NCBI GenBank assembly: GCA_035222895.1
Contig: JAVYIG010001812.1
Coordinates: 62,001-126,000 of the forward strand
Reading direction: 5' to 3'
DNA from: Strongylocentrotus droebachiensis
Taxonomy: Eukaryota > Echinodermata > Echinoidea > Camarodonta > Strongylocentrotidae
Length of the DNA stretch: 64,000 bases
Shown here: piece by piece, positions 1 through 10,700 of the stretch
Layout of the letters: the number at the start of each line of letters is the position of its first letter
Numbering within the stretch: the first letter of the stretch is position 1
Position numbers and translations under genes: made by a program
Notes under the pieces: model-generated
Database searches by the model: none
The model's input: only the letters and a program-made list of their open reading frames with translations
What the model was told of the DNA's origin: nothing

Positions 1-442
1 GCACTTCATTTGATCTTGCTTGAGGTTTTTTTTTTAATGGTTTGCTGGCCTCGTGTTAGAGCAACCTTTAGTTAAACTGAGAAATACTTTATCTTGAATC
101 TTCAGGGTGCTCCGCCATGTACACATGTGATAGAAATACATGCCAAATTCTTTTGAATTTGATTATGATCTCTGTTTTGGGAAGGGACAGGAAATAAACA
201 AAAATCTGCATTAATTTGGAGACCTGTACCATATTTTGAACCACATTTAATTAGCTTTAATACTTGCGCCTGCAAGCTGAAGATTTGAGATCTTAATTAT
301 TTTATCCTTTGAACAACCCACAAAGATTCAATTGAACACCTTGCCAAGTTTTTAGTTTTGGGGGCAAGATAACACATGGTTTGTTTTAACCCACTTCTGT
401 CCAAAAACAGGCCCTTGCATGAGGATAGGTGACCTGACATTT

Positions 443-523
443 CATCTGTTTGAAGCCAAAAGGGCGTTGACTCATAGAGATGTATTTTATTACAGAGGTA
501 ACTGCATTCTAGCTCTGAACATG
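443..523. repeat. Hairpin-family element, diverged
   Basis: The left arm CATCTGTTTGAAGCCAAAAG, continuing GGCGTTGACTC, faces a diverged right arm whose reverse complement starts CATGTTCAGAGCTAGAATG. This is a worn copy of the CAGAAGGGCGTTAACTC hairpin family found repeatedly in the window. Confidence 0.5.
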
Positions 524-712
524 CGATTAACTCTGGGGACATTTGCTCTGGGCTTCCATTTCATCAAAGATCTAGTGCATTATTGCATTCAGATATGATG
601 TGTTAAACTGCAACATTTTTTCCTCTTCAATGATGTGGAATGAAGGAATGAATACTACCTGGTACCCACTTACTACACCTCGGTCGAGTGTGGCAAACGT
701 AGATTGATGTCT

Positions 713-1045
713 TGCCAAAGGACATTAGTGCCTTGGCGGGATTTGAACCTCATACCTTGTGGTTCACAGTCCTGAGACTTATTCACTAGACCAGAACACC
801 TCTACATTTATTTATTTATGTCACAGAACCTCTTTGTACATGTATGTAGACATTGTTGGGAGTATGGAAGGCAAGGGTTAATTGGCTTGTCTTGCCAAAG
901 GGATTTGAACCCTGTACCTTGTGGTTCACAGTCCTGAGACTTAACCACTAGACCACAACACCTCTACATGTACTTATGTCATAGAACCTCCATGTAGATG
1001 TATGTAGACATTCTTGGGAGTATGGATCTATGGCAAGGGTGAAGG
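713..1045 (-). repeat. Tandem duplication (period ~162 bp) containing two tRNA-like SINE heads
   Basis: Two units share TACCTTGTGGTTCACAGTCC (753 and 915), GAGACTTA, the bases CACTAGACCA and a downstream segment with GTAGACATT, TTGGGAGTATGG and GGCAAGGGT. On the minus strand each unit begins GTAGAGGTGTT. It then has an A-box-like TGGTCTAGTG and a B-box-like GGTTCAAATCC, the internal RNA polymerase III promoter of a tRNA-derived SINE. No SINE tail is visible, so these are 5' heads duplicated together with flanking DNA. Confidence 0.7.
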
Positions 1046-1351
1046 GCGGCAAACTCTTGGCACATGTCTGTATGTTTCTGCTGAACCTGGTGGGACGCCT
1101 GCATAATTAAACTTTGGAGGGGTTATAGCGTGACAGATTCAAGGTGTTCTGTCGTGTGGAGAGCAAACAAGAGTATAATTTGCTCATGACCAATTATTCA
1201 AAAGGAAGTCAGCAGCCACCAAGTGGGTTAATAAAGGCTCCACACCTGGTCAGGTATAAATGGGATTTTAACAAAAATTCCCCTCCCCCTGTCTGTTTTT
1301 AGGGGGCTATTAGACGTTCCATTTGCCAAATTTGTCATTGGCATTAGATTA

Positions 1352-1500
1352 CAGTCAAACTTGGTTTTGTGACCAACTGTATATAAAGACCACTTGTCTC
1401 TAAGAAGCACATTTTCTTGTTTCTTTTCAAGCGATGCATCTTTTTGAAGCATGAAATCATATAAAAAAAACCTTCCCATAAAGACCATTATCGGTATGGC
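1352..1500 (+). mobile_element. Degenerate Tc1/mariner-type MITE, 5' part
   Basis: The segment starts TA|CAGTCAAACTTGG and follows the family of 5438-5592 (GACCA, AAAGACCAC, TTGTTTCTTTTCAAG) before losing similarity. No right end is visible. Confidence 0.5.
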
Positions 1501-1560
1501 AAGTACATGTACAGCAATAGTTGAACTTCATTTCAGAGTCATTGAATCTCATTTGTCATG

Positions 1561-1756
1561 CAGTGCATCCTGTTTATAAAGACCGCTTAAGGAAAACAAG
1601 AAATGTGGTCTTTATATATTTAGGCAGGTGGTCTTGATGTGCAGGCTCCTGTAGTATATCTTTCAATCAAAAACCAGTTTCAAGGGAAACAAAGAGTGTG
1701 GCCATTATAGACAGATGTTCTTTCTATACAGGTGGTCAATATAGCAGGTTAAACTG
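1561..1756 (-). mobile_element. Diverged Tc1/mariner-type MITE
   Basis: Read on the minus strand it runs from CAGTTTAACCTGC through GACCACCTGT and TTTGTTTCCCTTGAAA to AAACAGGATGCACTG. This is the same layout as the copies at 5438 and 14470, with an extra internal stretch and worn ends. Confidence 0.6.
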
Positions 1757-1952
1757 TTTTCCCCTTTTCTTCTTCTTCTGCATTTTAGCCAGCTCAAGCC
1801 AACTTTAAGTTATAAGGTGGCTGAAATGTCAGATTTGGACAAGCATATTAGCAAGTTAGCACCAGTAAATATCGTGTTGCATACCATGGCAAGAGACTTG
1901 CCCACAGTTATACTTAGAAACTAGACATATAATACTTGTTTGGAACAAGTAT

Positions 1953-3112
1953 AGGTGGGCTGGTCAATTAAAACTTGAGACAAAATAGAGCAAAAATAAG
2001 CGACATACTGCTTACAAATTCTTAAAAAACAATATCATGTAGATTCATAACGTGAACTAAATTCACCTTCTATAGGCATAACACGCAAATTATGAAGTTT
2101 TTGACATGAGGCCTTTAATAAAAATTTTCACTATGATGACGTCATCTAAATGAAAAATGGTTATTACTGCGCTTGTAGAGAATTTTCTTAGCTACAACAT
2201 ATCGAAATTTTGAAGAAAATTGATCAATATTTACAGAGATACAATCAATTTTACATAAATATGCTGACGTCATAATATGCAAATTCGTATTTTGAGTTCC
2301 AAGGCCATTGTGATGATGTCACGATACACTTAATGGCCAAATGAGACATGAAATCATATTTCCGACTCATACTCTATCTAAATATGAAAAATAATTGAGG
2401 ATCCCGGTGCATTCCAAAGAGCTATAACGGATTTTGTATAGGCATGTTTTTGCCCATATATGCTATGTATTAAAAGAGCTCGCGCGCACTGACATTTATC
2501 TTGAATTTACGCTCATCTTGTTCATAATGGTCATAAAGAGATAAACATGGTATCAAATTCCTTGAAAAAATATGAGAAATATCATGAAAGAAAAAAAAAT
2601 GGCGATTCTATGTTTTGTAATGGTGTTACGCGCGAAAACGCGCGCGCATGCTCGTACGCGCGATTTTTTATAAAATGCTTAAAATGACCTGAAACGTATC
2701 CAAAAAAAAATTGAGATGATGTTGAGCATTATAAATTTTTGCGCGCGCGCTAACGCGCGGACGTTCGCGCACGCGCGCGTTTTTTTATCTGAAATTGATC
2801 GGACGGATAATGACCTTGATCATATTAAATATCAATGAGAAATGAATTTTGGTTATGAAGATATGATCACGAGTTTATTTTCACAAAATGGCGCCTAGAT
2901 GACGTCATCAGTCAAGGTCAAGGTTGAAAACGTTATTGTGAGTTCTCTATATGCTTATACATATGTGTGCCAAATTTCAAGTTATTTGATTGATCCATTT
3001 TCAAGTTATCTTGTGAACAAAAAAGTGGTAAGAATTAAGAAAAATAAATAATAAATAATAAAGGCAATTTTAACAAAAATATAAGGTGGTCTGTATGATA
3101 TACAGCCCACCT
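1953..3112. mobile_element. 1.16-kb non-autonomous repeat with CRE palindromes and CG-alternating blocks
   Basis: The ends form a short inverted repeat, AGGTGGGCTG at 1953-1962 and CAGCCCACCT at 3103-3112. The right end is a small palindrome of its own (AGGTGGTCTGTA ... TACAGCCCACCT). Inside are three exact TGACGTCA palindromes (near 2139, 2264 and 2902) and three clusters of alternating CG (around 2480, 2628-2665 and 2740-2781) in otherwise AT-rich DNA. There is no open frame of note. I do not recognise the family and saw no clear target-site duplication. Confidence 0.6.
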
Positions 3113-3589
3113 GAAAAGCCTTCTGTAGAAAGTGGCATGCAGAGGAGTTTGCGTTGTTTGTCTTCTTAATGGCATTACCAATTGACTTTAAATTGGACAT
3201 TACAGTTGAAGCACCAGTGGCATTGTGTTGACGATACCTGCATTATCTTTGATAATTATGGGTCAGTGGTGAACCTCGTTAGCAATGATATCGAGTATCG
3301 TCATGGTGATAATTCAATTAGTTGGGTGGCCTACGTGCAGCTGGGCGTGCTGTGAATATATTGATCAAAGGGTTTTTCGTCGCTGTTGTGTGTTCTGTGC
3401 CAAAGGTATTGATCCTCTGCAATTCAAAATTATTGGATTGTTGCTGTGAAGAAGTCATTTTGCTGTACTATTTTGTTACATACATGTACGTCAAAGACCA
3501 CATTCAAAGGTTCAGGGTACATGGACATATGATGACTCTATCGAGACAAAACAACAAAACTATAGATGATGTTGTTTATGTTAATTTAA

Positions 3590-3776
3590 AGCCTATCTGC
3601 ACTAGTTTGGCCAGGAGGGATTAGACTTCCCTGCATGGTCACTGACAGGTAGTTATCTCATCAAATCAGCTCTCAATTAACATTAAAAAAGGGGACCATG
3701 GGGGACCAACGGGTACCGCTTAGGCATTGTTTGCTATATAGAGGTCGTAAATAGCTACAAGTAGTGCAGACAGGCT
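3590..3776 (-). mobile_element. TTAA MITE (187 bp), copy 1
   Basis: Both sides carry TTAA (3586-3589 and 3777-3780), the target duplication expected of piggyBac-type elements. The ends are AGCCTATCTGCACTAGTTTGG and, inverted, AGCCTGTCTGCACTACTTG. The interior matches the copies at 4281, 34964 and 38345 (GGTAGTTATCTCATCAAATC, TCAATTAACATTA, GGCATTGTTTGCTATATAG). It has no coding capacity. Confidence 0.85.
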
Positions 3777-4280
3777 TTAAATTTACAATTCCTTAAAACA
3801 ATCTGATAATACTTGATAAAATGTTGGACATGTACCACACACTTGCCCCTTTACAGTAAACATAGTCTGTACATACATGGAAGCATTAAAGAGAAGGTCG
3901 AGTTCTGGGAAGAGGTGAAAAATCATTTGTGAGCGTTACTCATTCTTATTATGCAAGTGTGGAAGAACATCAGATAAGACATGTTCCCTGAAAAGCATGG
4001 CTCTTCAAATGCCTTCATATTCTAAATATGCATGTAACATCGTAAACATCGGGGGGCCGGCTTTTTACGCCACGTGTTCGTGTAGTCCCATATACATCTT
4101 TCTGTGTACAGTGTTTGTAACTTTACCAAGACTTGGCCAAATTTCTTATCATTTTGATGATTCCAGAACCTTGCAATACACACAAATTCTTATATGCTAG
4201 ATGATCAACCTTTTCTGATCGATTCCACACCGTTTCTTTCACAATGCAATCGCATGACCAGAACTCAACTTCATCTTTAA

Positions 4281-4468
4281 AGGCCCACTGTAGTACTTGT
4301 AGCTATTTGCTCCCTCTATATAGAAAACAATGCCTAATCGGTGACCATTGGTCCCCCATGATCCTCTTTTTCTTATGTTAATTGAAATCTGAGTTGAAAA
4401 GATGGCCACCTGTCAGTGACCTTCCTGGGTGGTCTAATCCCTCCTAGCCAAACTAGTACAGATGGGCT
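4281..4468 (+). mobile_element. TTAA MITE (188 bp), copy 2
   Basis: A left TTAA lies at 4277-4280, and the right target site has decayed to TTAC. The element runs from AGGCCCACTGTAGTACTTG to CTAGTACAGATGGGCT. It is the same family as copy 1 but inverted relative to it, about 500 bp away. Confidence 0.8.
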
Positions 4469-4916
4469 TTACAATGACAGGAGCCAAGCGCTCCTTAACT
4501 TTATTATGCTTGAGATTTTCGTATCTTGACAGGTTAATGAAGCACTTTTCTGTAGGTGTGGCTTTTATACCCTATCTATGGTTAGGTATTCTGGCAAACA
4601 TGCATGAAATATAACCGGTGGATAAGTCATGTTGGTTATGTTTTTTTCTTTCTTCCTGATATGAAAACTGTACTGTAATGTTGTTCAAATAGTGGAAGAT
4701 GGATGACACAGTCGGGTAGAGATATAGAGAATTGTATAAGAAGGGAACCTGTCAGAGCTGTGGATGCTAAAATACCCATATATAATCACTGATAAGCCTC
4801 CCCAAAATACAATAAATAATGTAGAAAATAAATAAGAAATAAATGAAGAGAAGTGGTTGTCATAATTCTGGTACCTTTTGGGTGGTCTAAAATTTATTGT
4901 CTTTTTTCCTTTTCAC

Positions 4917-5420
4917 ATTATTATCCATTAGGGTGTGGACATGTATGTCAAATTATGGAGCTGATACTTATTCATCATATAATGCTTAACAATTTTAGCT
5001 ATCATTGTAAATTATCAATGGTAGATGTAGACATACCCCTATGGTTTTAAAGATTGCCCTGTTATTTACATTTCAAACAAGCTTCTTTCTTTCAAATGGA
5101 GAAGCTGAAATTTTAAGTTGTCTTGACTCTGTGGTAAAATTGTAGACACAATTTGATGATATTTGTAACATTTTCCTTGTTGAATGGTTAGAAAATGATC
5201 TATAGTAGATGTAGACGTTCCATTGTAAAATATGCAACTATTCACATTATTATCAACAATTATTCTTAAATCTCAAAACTGACAGCCTTTATTCACCTCT
5301 GGTAGAACTATGATACTTAACTTTGTTATAATATGATAAGAAGGTGATCTATGGTAGATGTAGAGATACCGATACAGTACTCAAAACATCCTCCTGTTCA
5401 CATTGTAATAATTATAATCA
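4917..5420 (+). repeat. Degenerate tandem repeat, ~150-185 bp period, 3 units
   Basis: GTAGATGTAG recurs at 5021, 5205 and 5354, each in a context like TCTATGGTAGATGTAGACATACC. TTCACATT with an ATTAT-type run lies between units (near 4912, 5230 and 5398). The units are strongly diverged, so the repeat is old. Confidence 0.5.
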
Positions 5421-5437
5421 GGGGATGAATATAGCTA

Positions 5438-5592
5438 CAGTCAAACCTGTTTTAGTGACCACCTGTCTACAAAGGCCACATTATTTGTTCCCCTTGAAAA
5501 TGGTTTCTCATTGAAACATGTAATAAAGGAACCTGTCTACAAAGACCACTTTGTGTTTTCCCTTGGGCAATCGCTATAGACAGGTTTGACTG
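5438..5592 (+). mobile_element. Tc1/mariner-type MITE (155 bp)
   Basis: It is flanked by TA on both sides. The termini are the inverted repeats CAGTCAAACCTGTTTTAGTG and CAGGTTTGACTG. The interior carries repeated GACCACCTGTCTACAAAG-like motifs and TTCCCTTG. CAGT-type ends with a TA duplication are typical of Tc1/mariner. It has no coding capacity. Confidence 0.8.
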
Positions 5593-5904
5593 TATTAAGG
5601 TTGAAAATATTTCCACACATTCTGTATACTTTTAGCATCCATTCTAGCATGTACATCTGCACACATCTCATATGATTGATGCTTGGGAGCTGGAGACAGA
5701 ACTATACAAAGCTCTGTACGAAGCTCTGTACATAGTATAAGTGCACCAATGTACACCATGTAGTGAGCTGTGTAGGTGAAATTGATGAGGTCATACTTGG
5801 ATAATGTATGTGGGGGAGGCATGCAAGGTTGTGGATATCCATCAGTGGTTAGAAGGGGAAAGAGTGGAGGAATACTGCTGGTGGCTCCCACATGTTGGAT
5901 CTGT

Positions 5905-5981
5905 GATTATGTATTGTGAGGGGAAGAGGGAGGGAAGGAGAGGGGAGGAAAGGGGAAGAGAGAGAGGGGGATGAAAGGAGC

Positions 5982-6012
<31 letters not shown>

Positions 6013-6254
6013 GGGAGGAAGGGGTGAGGGAGGAAGGGAGAGAGGGGGAGGGGAGAAAACACAGAGAAAGAGGAAGAGATAGAGAGCAAGGTGGATGTAT
6101 GTGATGAATGGAAGAAGAGAAATTTATAACATGAGAAATTAAGAGATGTTATTTATTGAGATGGATAAAAAAAAAAAAAAAAAAAGCAAGATGGATATAC
6201 ATGTAGGAAATGTTTTGAAGAGGCAGCTAAAGACTGTAGCGAGAGACAGAGAAA

Positions 6255-6298
<44 letters not shown>

Positions 6299-6470
6299 TG
6301 AGAGATGAGAGAGAGAGAGAGGTATTTGGGTACTATATGAGAGTACGAGATGAAATTATTTACAGAGGATGAAAATGAATCGATGCAGAGTAGAGACAAG
6401 AGAAAGTAATATTGTTGGATGGATAGAGGATAAAACGAGCGAGGTAGAGAGAGAGACTGGCCTCCATGGA
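5905..6470 (+). repeat. Purine-rich (GA) tract with microsatellites
   Basis: A long GA-rich stretch includes pure (GA)n at about 5987-6012 and 6257-6295, and a 19-base A run at 6167-6185. Open frames across it are low-complexity and not taken as genes. Confidence 0.85.
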
Positions 6471-7097
6471 GATAATATGAGATGACTCATCTCAAACAAA
6501 GATGGAGGCCGGTTCACTAGTCTTTGCTGAGACTGCCGATTTATACTGCCGAGAAGCATAGACATCTTTCAAATTCCTCCATCCTATATATATGTAGTTT
6601 CTAAATTAGATATTAATGTTTTGTTATACTCCTTTTTCCTACTTTAATCATGGAAATATCATTGCAGTTGTAGGTAGATATACATTTCTGTTTTTTGTTT
6701 TGTTTAACAGCTATTTGACTGTTTGTATATCATTGGATGGCATCAGATACATGTAATGCTTTGAAGAAAAGGAAGAAGGATAAGGACAATATTTCACTCT
6801 ATGAATTGATATGAAAATTGTTTAGTGTGTTGATACTGTATATATCACTACAAAATTACCCAGACATGTTGTAGGTACATGTTCCTTACAAATAGGATTA
6901 ATTTCTGTTGTCAGAATCGATTACATGAGAGCCACATAAGTGCAATGCCTCACTTACAGTACATGTATACATACACAAGATAATGAAGTACAGTAGATTA
7001 GAATACCATCGCATAGGTGTGTATACATAACACGAGATGAACGCACTAATAAATACCTGTGTATGCGTATGTGAGCCGCACTAAATTCTCATTATGC

Positions 7098-7105
7098 ATG
7101 CAAAT
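7098..7105 (+). promoter_or_regulatory. Octamer ATGCAAAT (POU-factor type site)
   Basis: A perfect octamer lies in a non-repetitive stretch (7070-7190) that is more CpG-containing than its surroundings. A single 8-mer is weak evidence, so function is inference only. Confidence 0.2.
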
Positions 7106-7192
7106 GACGATGCAGAGCCCCTTGCGCCAGTCTGCGAAATGCATATAATGCCTTTGTGTATCAGAGCAATCACAATAGTGAAACTGCGTGGA

Positions 7193-7691
7193 TGGTGAGA
7201 GAGAGAGAGCGAGAGAGAGAGAAAATGAGATGAAGACGTGCAGAGATCGTATTATGATTGTGTGATGATAGTAGTGGTGCTGGAGGGGAGGGGAGGAGGG
7301 AGGGGATAGATCAGGAGAGCGTATAGTGTGTGTGTGAGTGATGGTGGTGGTGGTGGTAACTGTGTTGGTGGGGGGGGGGGTTAGGGGATGAGGAGAATGT
7401 TTTATGTGTTTGAGTGATGGTGGTAGTTTTCGTGTAGGTGGGGAGGAGGGGGGGGGGATCAGGAGAGTGTAATATGTCTGTGATGATGTTGGTGGTGATG
7501 GTTACTGCTACTGGTGGGGGGGGGGGGGGGGCAGGGGAGTAGGAGAATGTTCTATGTGTTTGAGAGATGGTAATGGTGGTGATGATAGGGGATGATGATG
7601 ATGGTGATTTTGGTGTTGGTGTGTGGGTAGGAACCAGGGAGGCAAATGATGATGGTCATGGAGGAGGGATGATTGTGATGATGGTGGTGAT

Positions 7692-7724
<33 letters not shown>

Positions 7725-7904
7725 GGGGGGGGTGATGATGAGAGAAGTAGTGTTGGTAGGAGAAGAGTGTGTGTGGATGGGGAGAGGGGAGCAGATGATG
7801 GTGGTCATGGAGGGGGGGTGATGATGATGGTGGTGGTGGGTGTGATGATGAGAGAAGTGCCGTTGGCCGGAGAAGAGGATGAAAAGATGATTCATACTCC
7901 GTGA
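7193..7904 (+). repeat. G-rich, C-poor satellite-like region
   Basis: After a short (GA)n (7193-7222) the + strand becomes almost free of C. It consists of imperfect 70-85-bp units sharing AGGAGAATGTTTTATGTGTT, GAGTGATGGTGGT and a long G run (7370-7380, 7516-7531, 7722-7732). These are followed by larger GATGATGG-rich units and a (TG)n at about 7694-7721. Open frames here are low-complexity. Confidence 0.8.
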
Positions 7905-9796
7905 TTAATCTGTCGGTGTTGCTCTTCTCACAGTTAAAATCAATATTCTCATTTGATGAAGAGGTCGCTTATTGCAAGGCCCTCGTGATGATGAAACAAG
8001 TTGTTGACTTTCCGTGCGGTATCAAATTCAATTCATCATCGTACCAGGAAAAACAAATGAGGTATCCATAATAATGAAACAGCGTATTGACTTTTATTCG
8101 GTTCTCTATTCCTTTCCACAATAAAAAATAAAGTATTGAAATAGAGATCAATTTTATCTCCTGAAGAGATATTGCCTGTCATGTTCTTCTGTTACGTGTT
8201 TTTTTTGTGGAAATGGCAGGGAGATATTGTTATTGACAAACCTGTTTTAATTACACTGTAGAGTATTAAATGTCATCCCTCAAATATAAATATGGCTAAT
8301 TGATGTACATGTATTTTCACCTTTTGCTGTTATTGCAGTTTGGTGTCTTCAGTAAAATTAAGATTTGAAGACATGTAGGATATGTTTTTATATTTAGTTT
8401 TAAGATATATGCTTGAATATTTGATCCAAAATCACCAAACCCAGTGATTTGTACCTGTTTATACCTGTACACAGGTTCACTATTTGTTGTAATGACTTTC
8501 TAAAAACAAACGTACCCTTCGTATTCTATGAAATCTGTGAACTATGATTTTATATGCTCCGTTAAAAATGAAAATATGCAATGACTCCATCAAATTGTCA
8601 GTGTAAAATGATCAGCAGGATTGTATTTCATACAAAATGATTCACTCAAAAAATTTCAACTTTGTCTTATTTCAACGATACCTGTTGACACAACAAGTGG
8701 AGAATGATTCTGAAAATTATACCCGTGTATTAAATTTGATACCTCTCATAGAAAGATAAGATCTTATTTATAGGTTTATTGTCCATCACACATTCTTTGT
8801 TGTCTCTGTTATGGTTTGATATTTAAACTGATGGTCTGAAATCTGAAACTGAATAGATTTAAATATTTATTTGTTTGCCTTTTGAAAGATTTCAAAGTTG
8901 TTAGTGTTAAAAAACTAAGAGTCACAAAAATAAGTTGTGTTGTGAATACTTTGCCCCCACCTATCTCTCTCATCCATCTTTAGATTCTTCAGTCGTTTTG
9001 TCAGTCAGTTGCTTTTGTTTTTTCCTTAATTTCTCTCACTCTCCTATGCACCTGATAACATCATCGTATAAATAAACTTCGTGTCAAGAAAGTAGTTTTT
9101 AAGAGGTCAGTTGACGGTCGAAATGATGGTCAAACATTCATTTCACTACATGTATATGGCGTTTCATGATGCGACTTTCAGACTAGAAAAATTAATTTAC
9201 TCATTGTATAGCCATGTACAATGAATTTGGAAGTGTGAATGGGGCATCAGTCATGCCTTGAATTGAATGTCTCCCTTTATGAGACTCGTGATAGGTTTAC
9301 TGACAGTAATTCGATTACCAACGAGACCCACCTTCTTTAATAAAAAGTCACATTGAGCAGAGAACATGATGATGTTTGAAATGTCTAGGCCTTAGGTAGC
9401 ATTTTATTTTTGTAATTTTACATTTAGCGTGACTACTAGAAAACATTCTTGAATATCAGGTTATAAAAACAGTACGGTGCTAGGGTGTCAAGTGCTGAAA
9501 TGTACCTTGCAGTTGCACCCATCTTAAATTATATAAATAACATTTTGGGGGAGTTGAGAAGTCCACAGGTCCATAGTATTATGTTTCATGGAATGTATGA
9601 CAAAATGAAAAAAAGGATTTGAAGTGATATATCAGATTTTTTGTCCTGATGTGCATTTTATCCTGTAGTATTTCTGGCTTCTGGATTATCTGCAAACATG
9701 AATAAATCCCTTAAAATCAGCATACAGACAGCTACTAAACAGCCATTATGACCTGAGCACATTTCCAATATAAAAACACCTTTATACTTCTGCGTT
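7905..9796. other. Non-coding stretch upstream of the calsyntenin exon
   Basis: AT-rich, mostly non-repetitive DNA. I see no exon, element ends or RNA gene here. If the gene's upstream exon lies further 5', this is intron. Confidence 0.5.
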
Positions 9797-10078
9797 ACAA
9801 CAACTTATACATGTTTATGAATTATTTTTGGTCATAAATACATGTACATAGCGAATGATGAATTAATTTCCACTTTGCCTTATTGCTCTTCTCCTTACAG
9901 ACACATCAAATCATTTCTAATATAAAATTTCATGATACATGTGCATAACAACAACCTTATATGCATGTTTATGAATGTTTATGAATTTGTTTTTGGTCAT
10001 AAATACACGTACATAGCGAATGATGAATTAATTTCCAGTTTACCTATTGTTCTCACCTTTACAGACACATCAAATCAT
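9797..10078 (+). repeat. Tandem duplication of the calsyntenin 3' splice site
   Basis: The segment 9797-9914 and the segment 9948-10078 are diverged copies. Both hold ACAACAAC(C)TTATA, CATGTTTATGAAT, TTTTTGGTCATAAATAC and GCGAATGATGAATTAATTTC, then a pyrimidine tract, ACAG, and the first exon bases ACACATCAAATCAT. The second copy provides the real acceptor (exon starts at 10065). The first copy keeps an AG at 9899-9900 with a good tract (GCTCTTCTCCTTACAG). If used in the same phase it reads T-S-N-H-F and then TAA at 9918-9920. Confidence 0.85.
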
Positions 10079-10386
10079 GCACCATACTGGGAGGACGAAA
10101 TCTTCAGAGGGGAGATCAACGAGCATGGGAGGCTGGAGATGCTCCCTCCAGCCCTGGTCGCACACGACCACGACGAGGGTGCCAACGGAAAAATCTGTCA
10201 TTTTAACATCTTAGAAAGCGTTCCGTTTACTGCCAGCGTGCAGACCGGAGCGACGGGCGGGGCAGGGACCATCGAGGCGGTCGCCGGCGCCATCAACGCG
10301 GCCGTCAAAGACTGCGATGAAAATAGGGAGTGGAAATTTCACATTCAGGCGTCCGACTGCGGTACGCCCTCTCTCCCCTCCCCAAC
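10065..10386 (+). CDS. CLSTN: Calsyntenin internal exon: cadherin repeat 1
   Basis: This internal coding exon encodes about 107 residues of the extracellular part of a calsyntenin. Calsyntenins are type I membrane cadherin-superfamily proteins that act in synapse organisation and kinesin-linked vesicle transport (family knowledge). The frame begins TSNHAPYWEDEIFRGEI, corresponding to the start of cadherin repeat 1. LPPALVAHDHDEG matches the family's LLDPPLIALDKDA-type segment, and NGKICHFNI and QASDCGTPS carry the calsyntenin-typical Cys and Asp-Cys-Gly positions. The acceptor is a pyrimidine-rich CTCACCTTTACAG and the donor AAC|GTAAGT is a perfect consensus. The exon opens in phase 1 and ends in phase 2, joining the next exon in frame (ACN codon for Thr). 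It is much more GC- and CpG-rich than its flanks. Open frame upstream of 10065 is intronic read-through. The exon carrying the signal peptide was not found in the window. The family call is by remembered alignment; the paralog number cannot be told. Confidence 0.92.
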
Positions 10387-10410
10387 GTAAGTCTTAAAGT
10401 TTCATTTTTA

Positions 10411-10700
10411 TAATAATAATAATATTCCGCTTTTATATAGCGCCCAATAAATTGATACAATTTGTCCCTATTTTCACGAAGTGACGGTAGTGAATGAAAA
10501 TCGTATTCACTTTACGTTACGATTTTCCTCACTACCGTCACTTCGTGAAAATAGGGACGAATTATGTGTCTAAGCACTCTACAGATATATTACTACCTCG
10601 GTCATCGGATTCAGGCTTACCCGCACACAATGTATGCACATTCTCCACTCCCTGGGGAGCATTCCGGCCAGTGGCCATTTTACGGGCACTTCTTTTTTTG
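10411..10700 (-). mobile_element. SINE 3' part, split by a palindromic MITE
   Basis: On the minus strand the sequence matches the body and tail of the fuller SINE at 20699-21042. Shared parts include TCCCCAGGGAGTG, ATCCGATGACC, CTGTAGAGTGCTTAG and GCGCTATATAAAAGC with a (TTA)n end (10411-10428). A 95-bp palindrome (10464-10558) interrupts the tail. It lies just 24 bases inside the intron. The 5' limit near 10700 is approximate. Confidence 0.75.
10464..10558. mobile_element. 95-bp palindromic MITE, copy 1 (nested in SINE)
   Basis: The two 40-base arms are near-perfect reverse complements, GTCCCTATTTTCACGAAGTG ... and CACTTCGTGAAAATAGGGAC, with a loop of about 16 bases (10504-10519). A second copy of exactly the same length sits at 62405-62499. 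AATT stands close to both ends and may be the target duplication, but copy 2 does not confirm this. Confidence 0.85.

Noticed and set aside
7567-7904. Val/Gly/His-rich open frames in the G-rich region
   Set aside because: They are translations of GATGGTG and TG repeats.
9932-10064. In-frame open sequence upstream of the first calsyntenin exon as extra N-terminal coding
   Set aside because: It is intronic: AT-rich, part of the duplicated acceptor region, and followed by a consensus acceptor exactly where homology starts.
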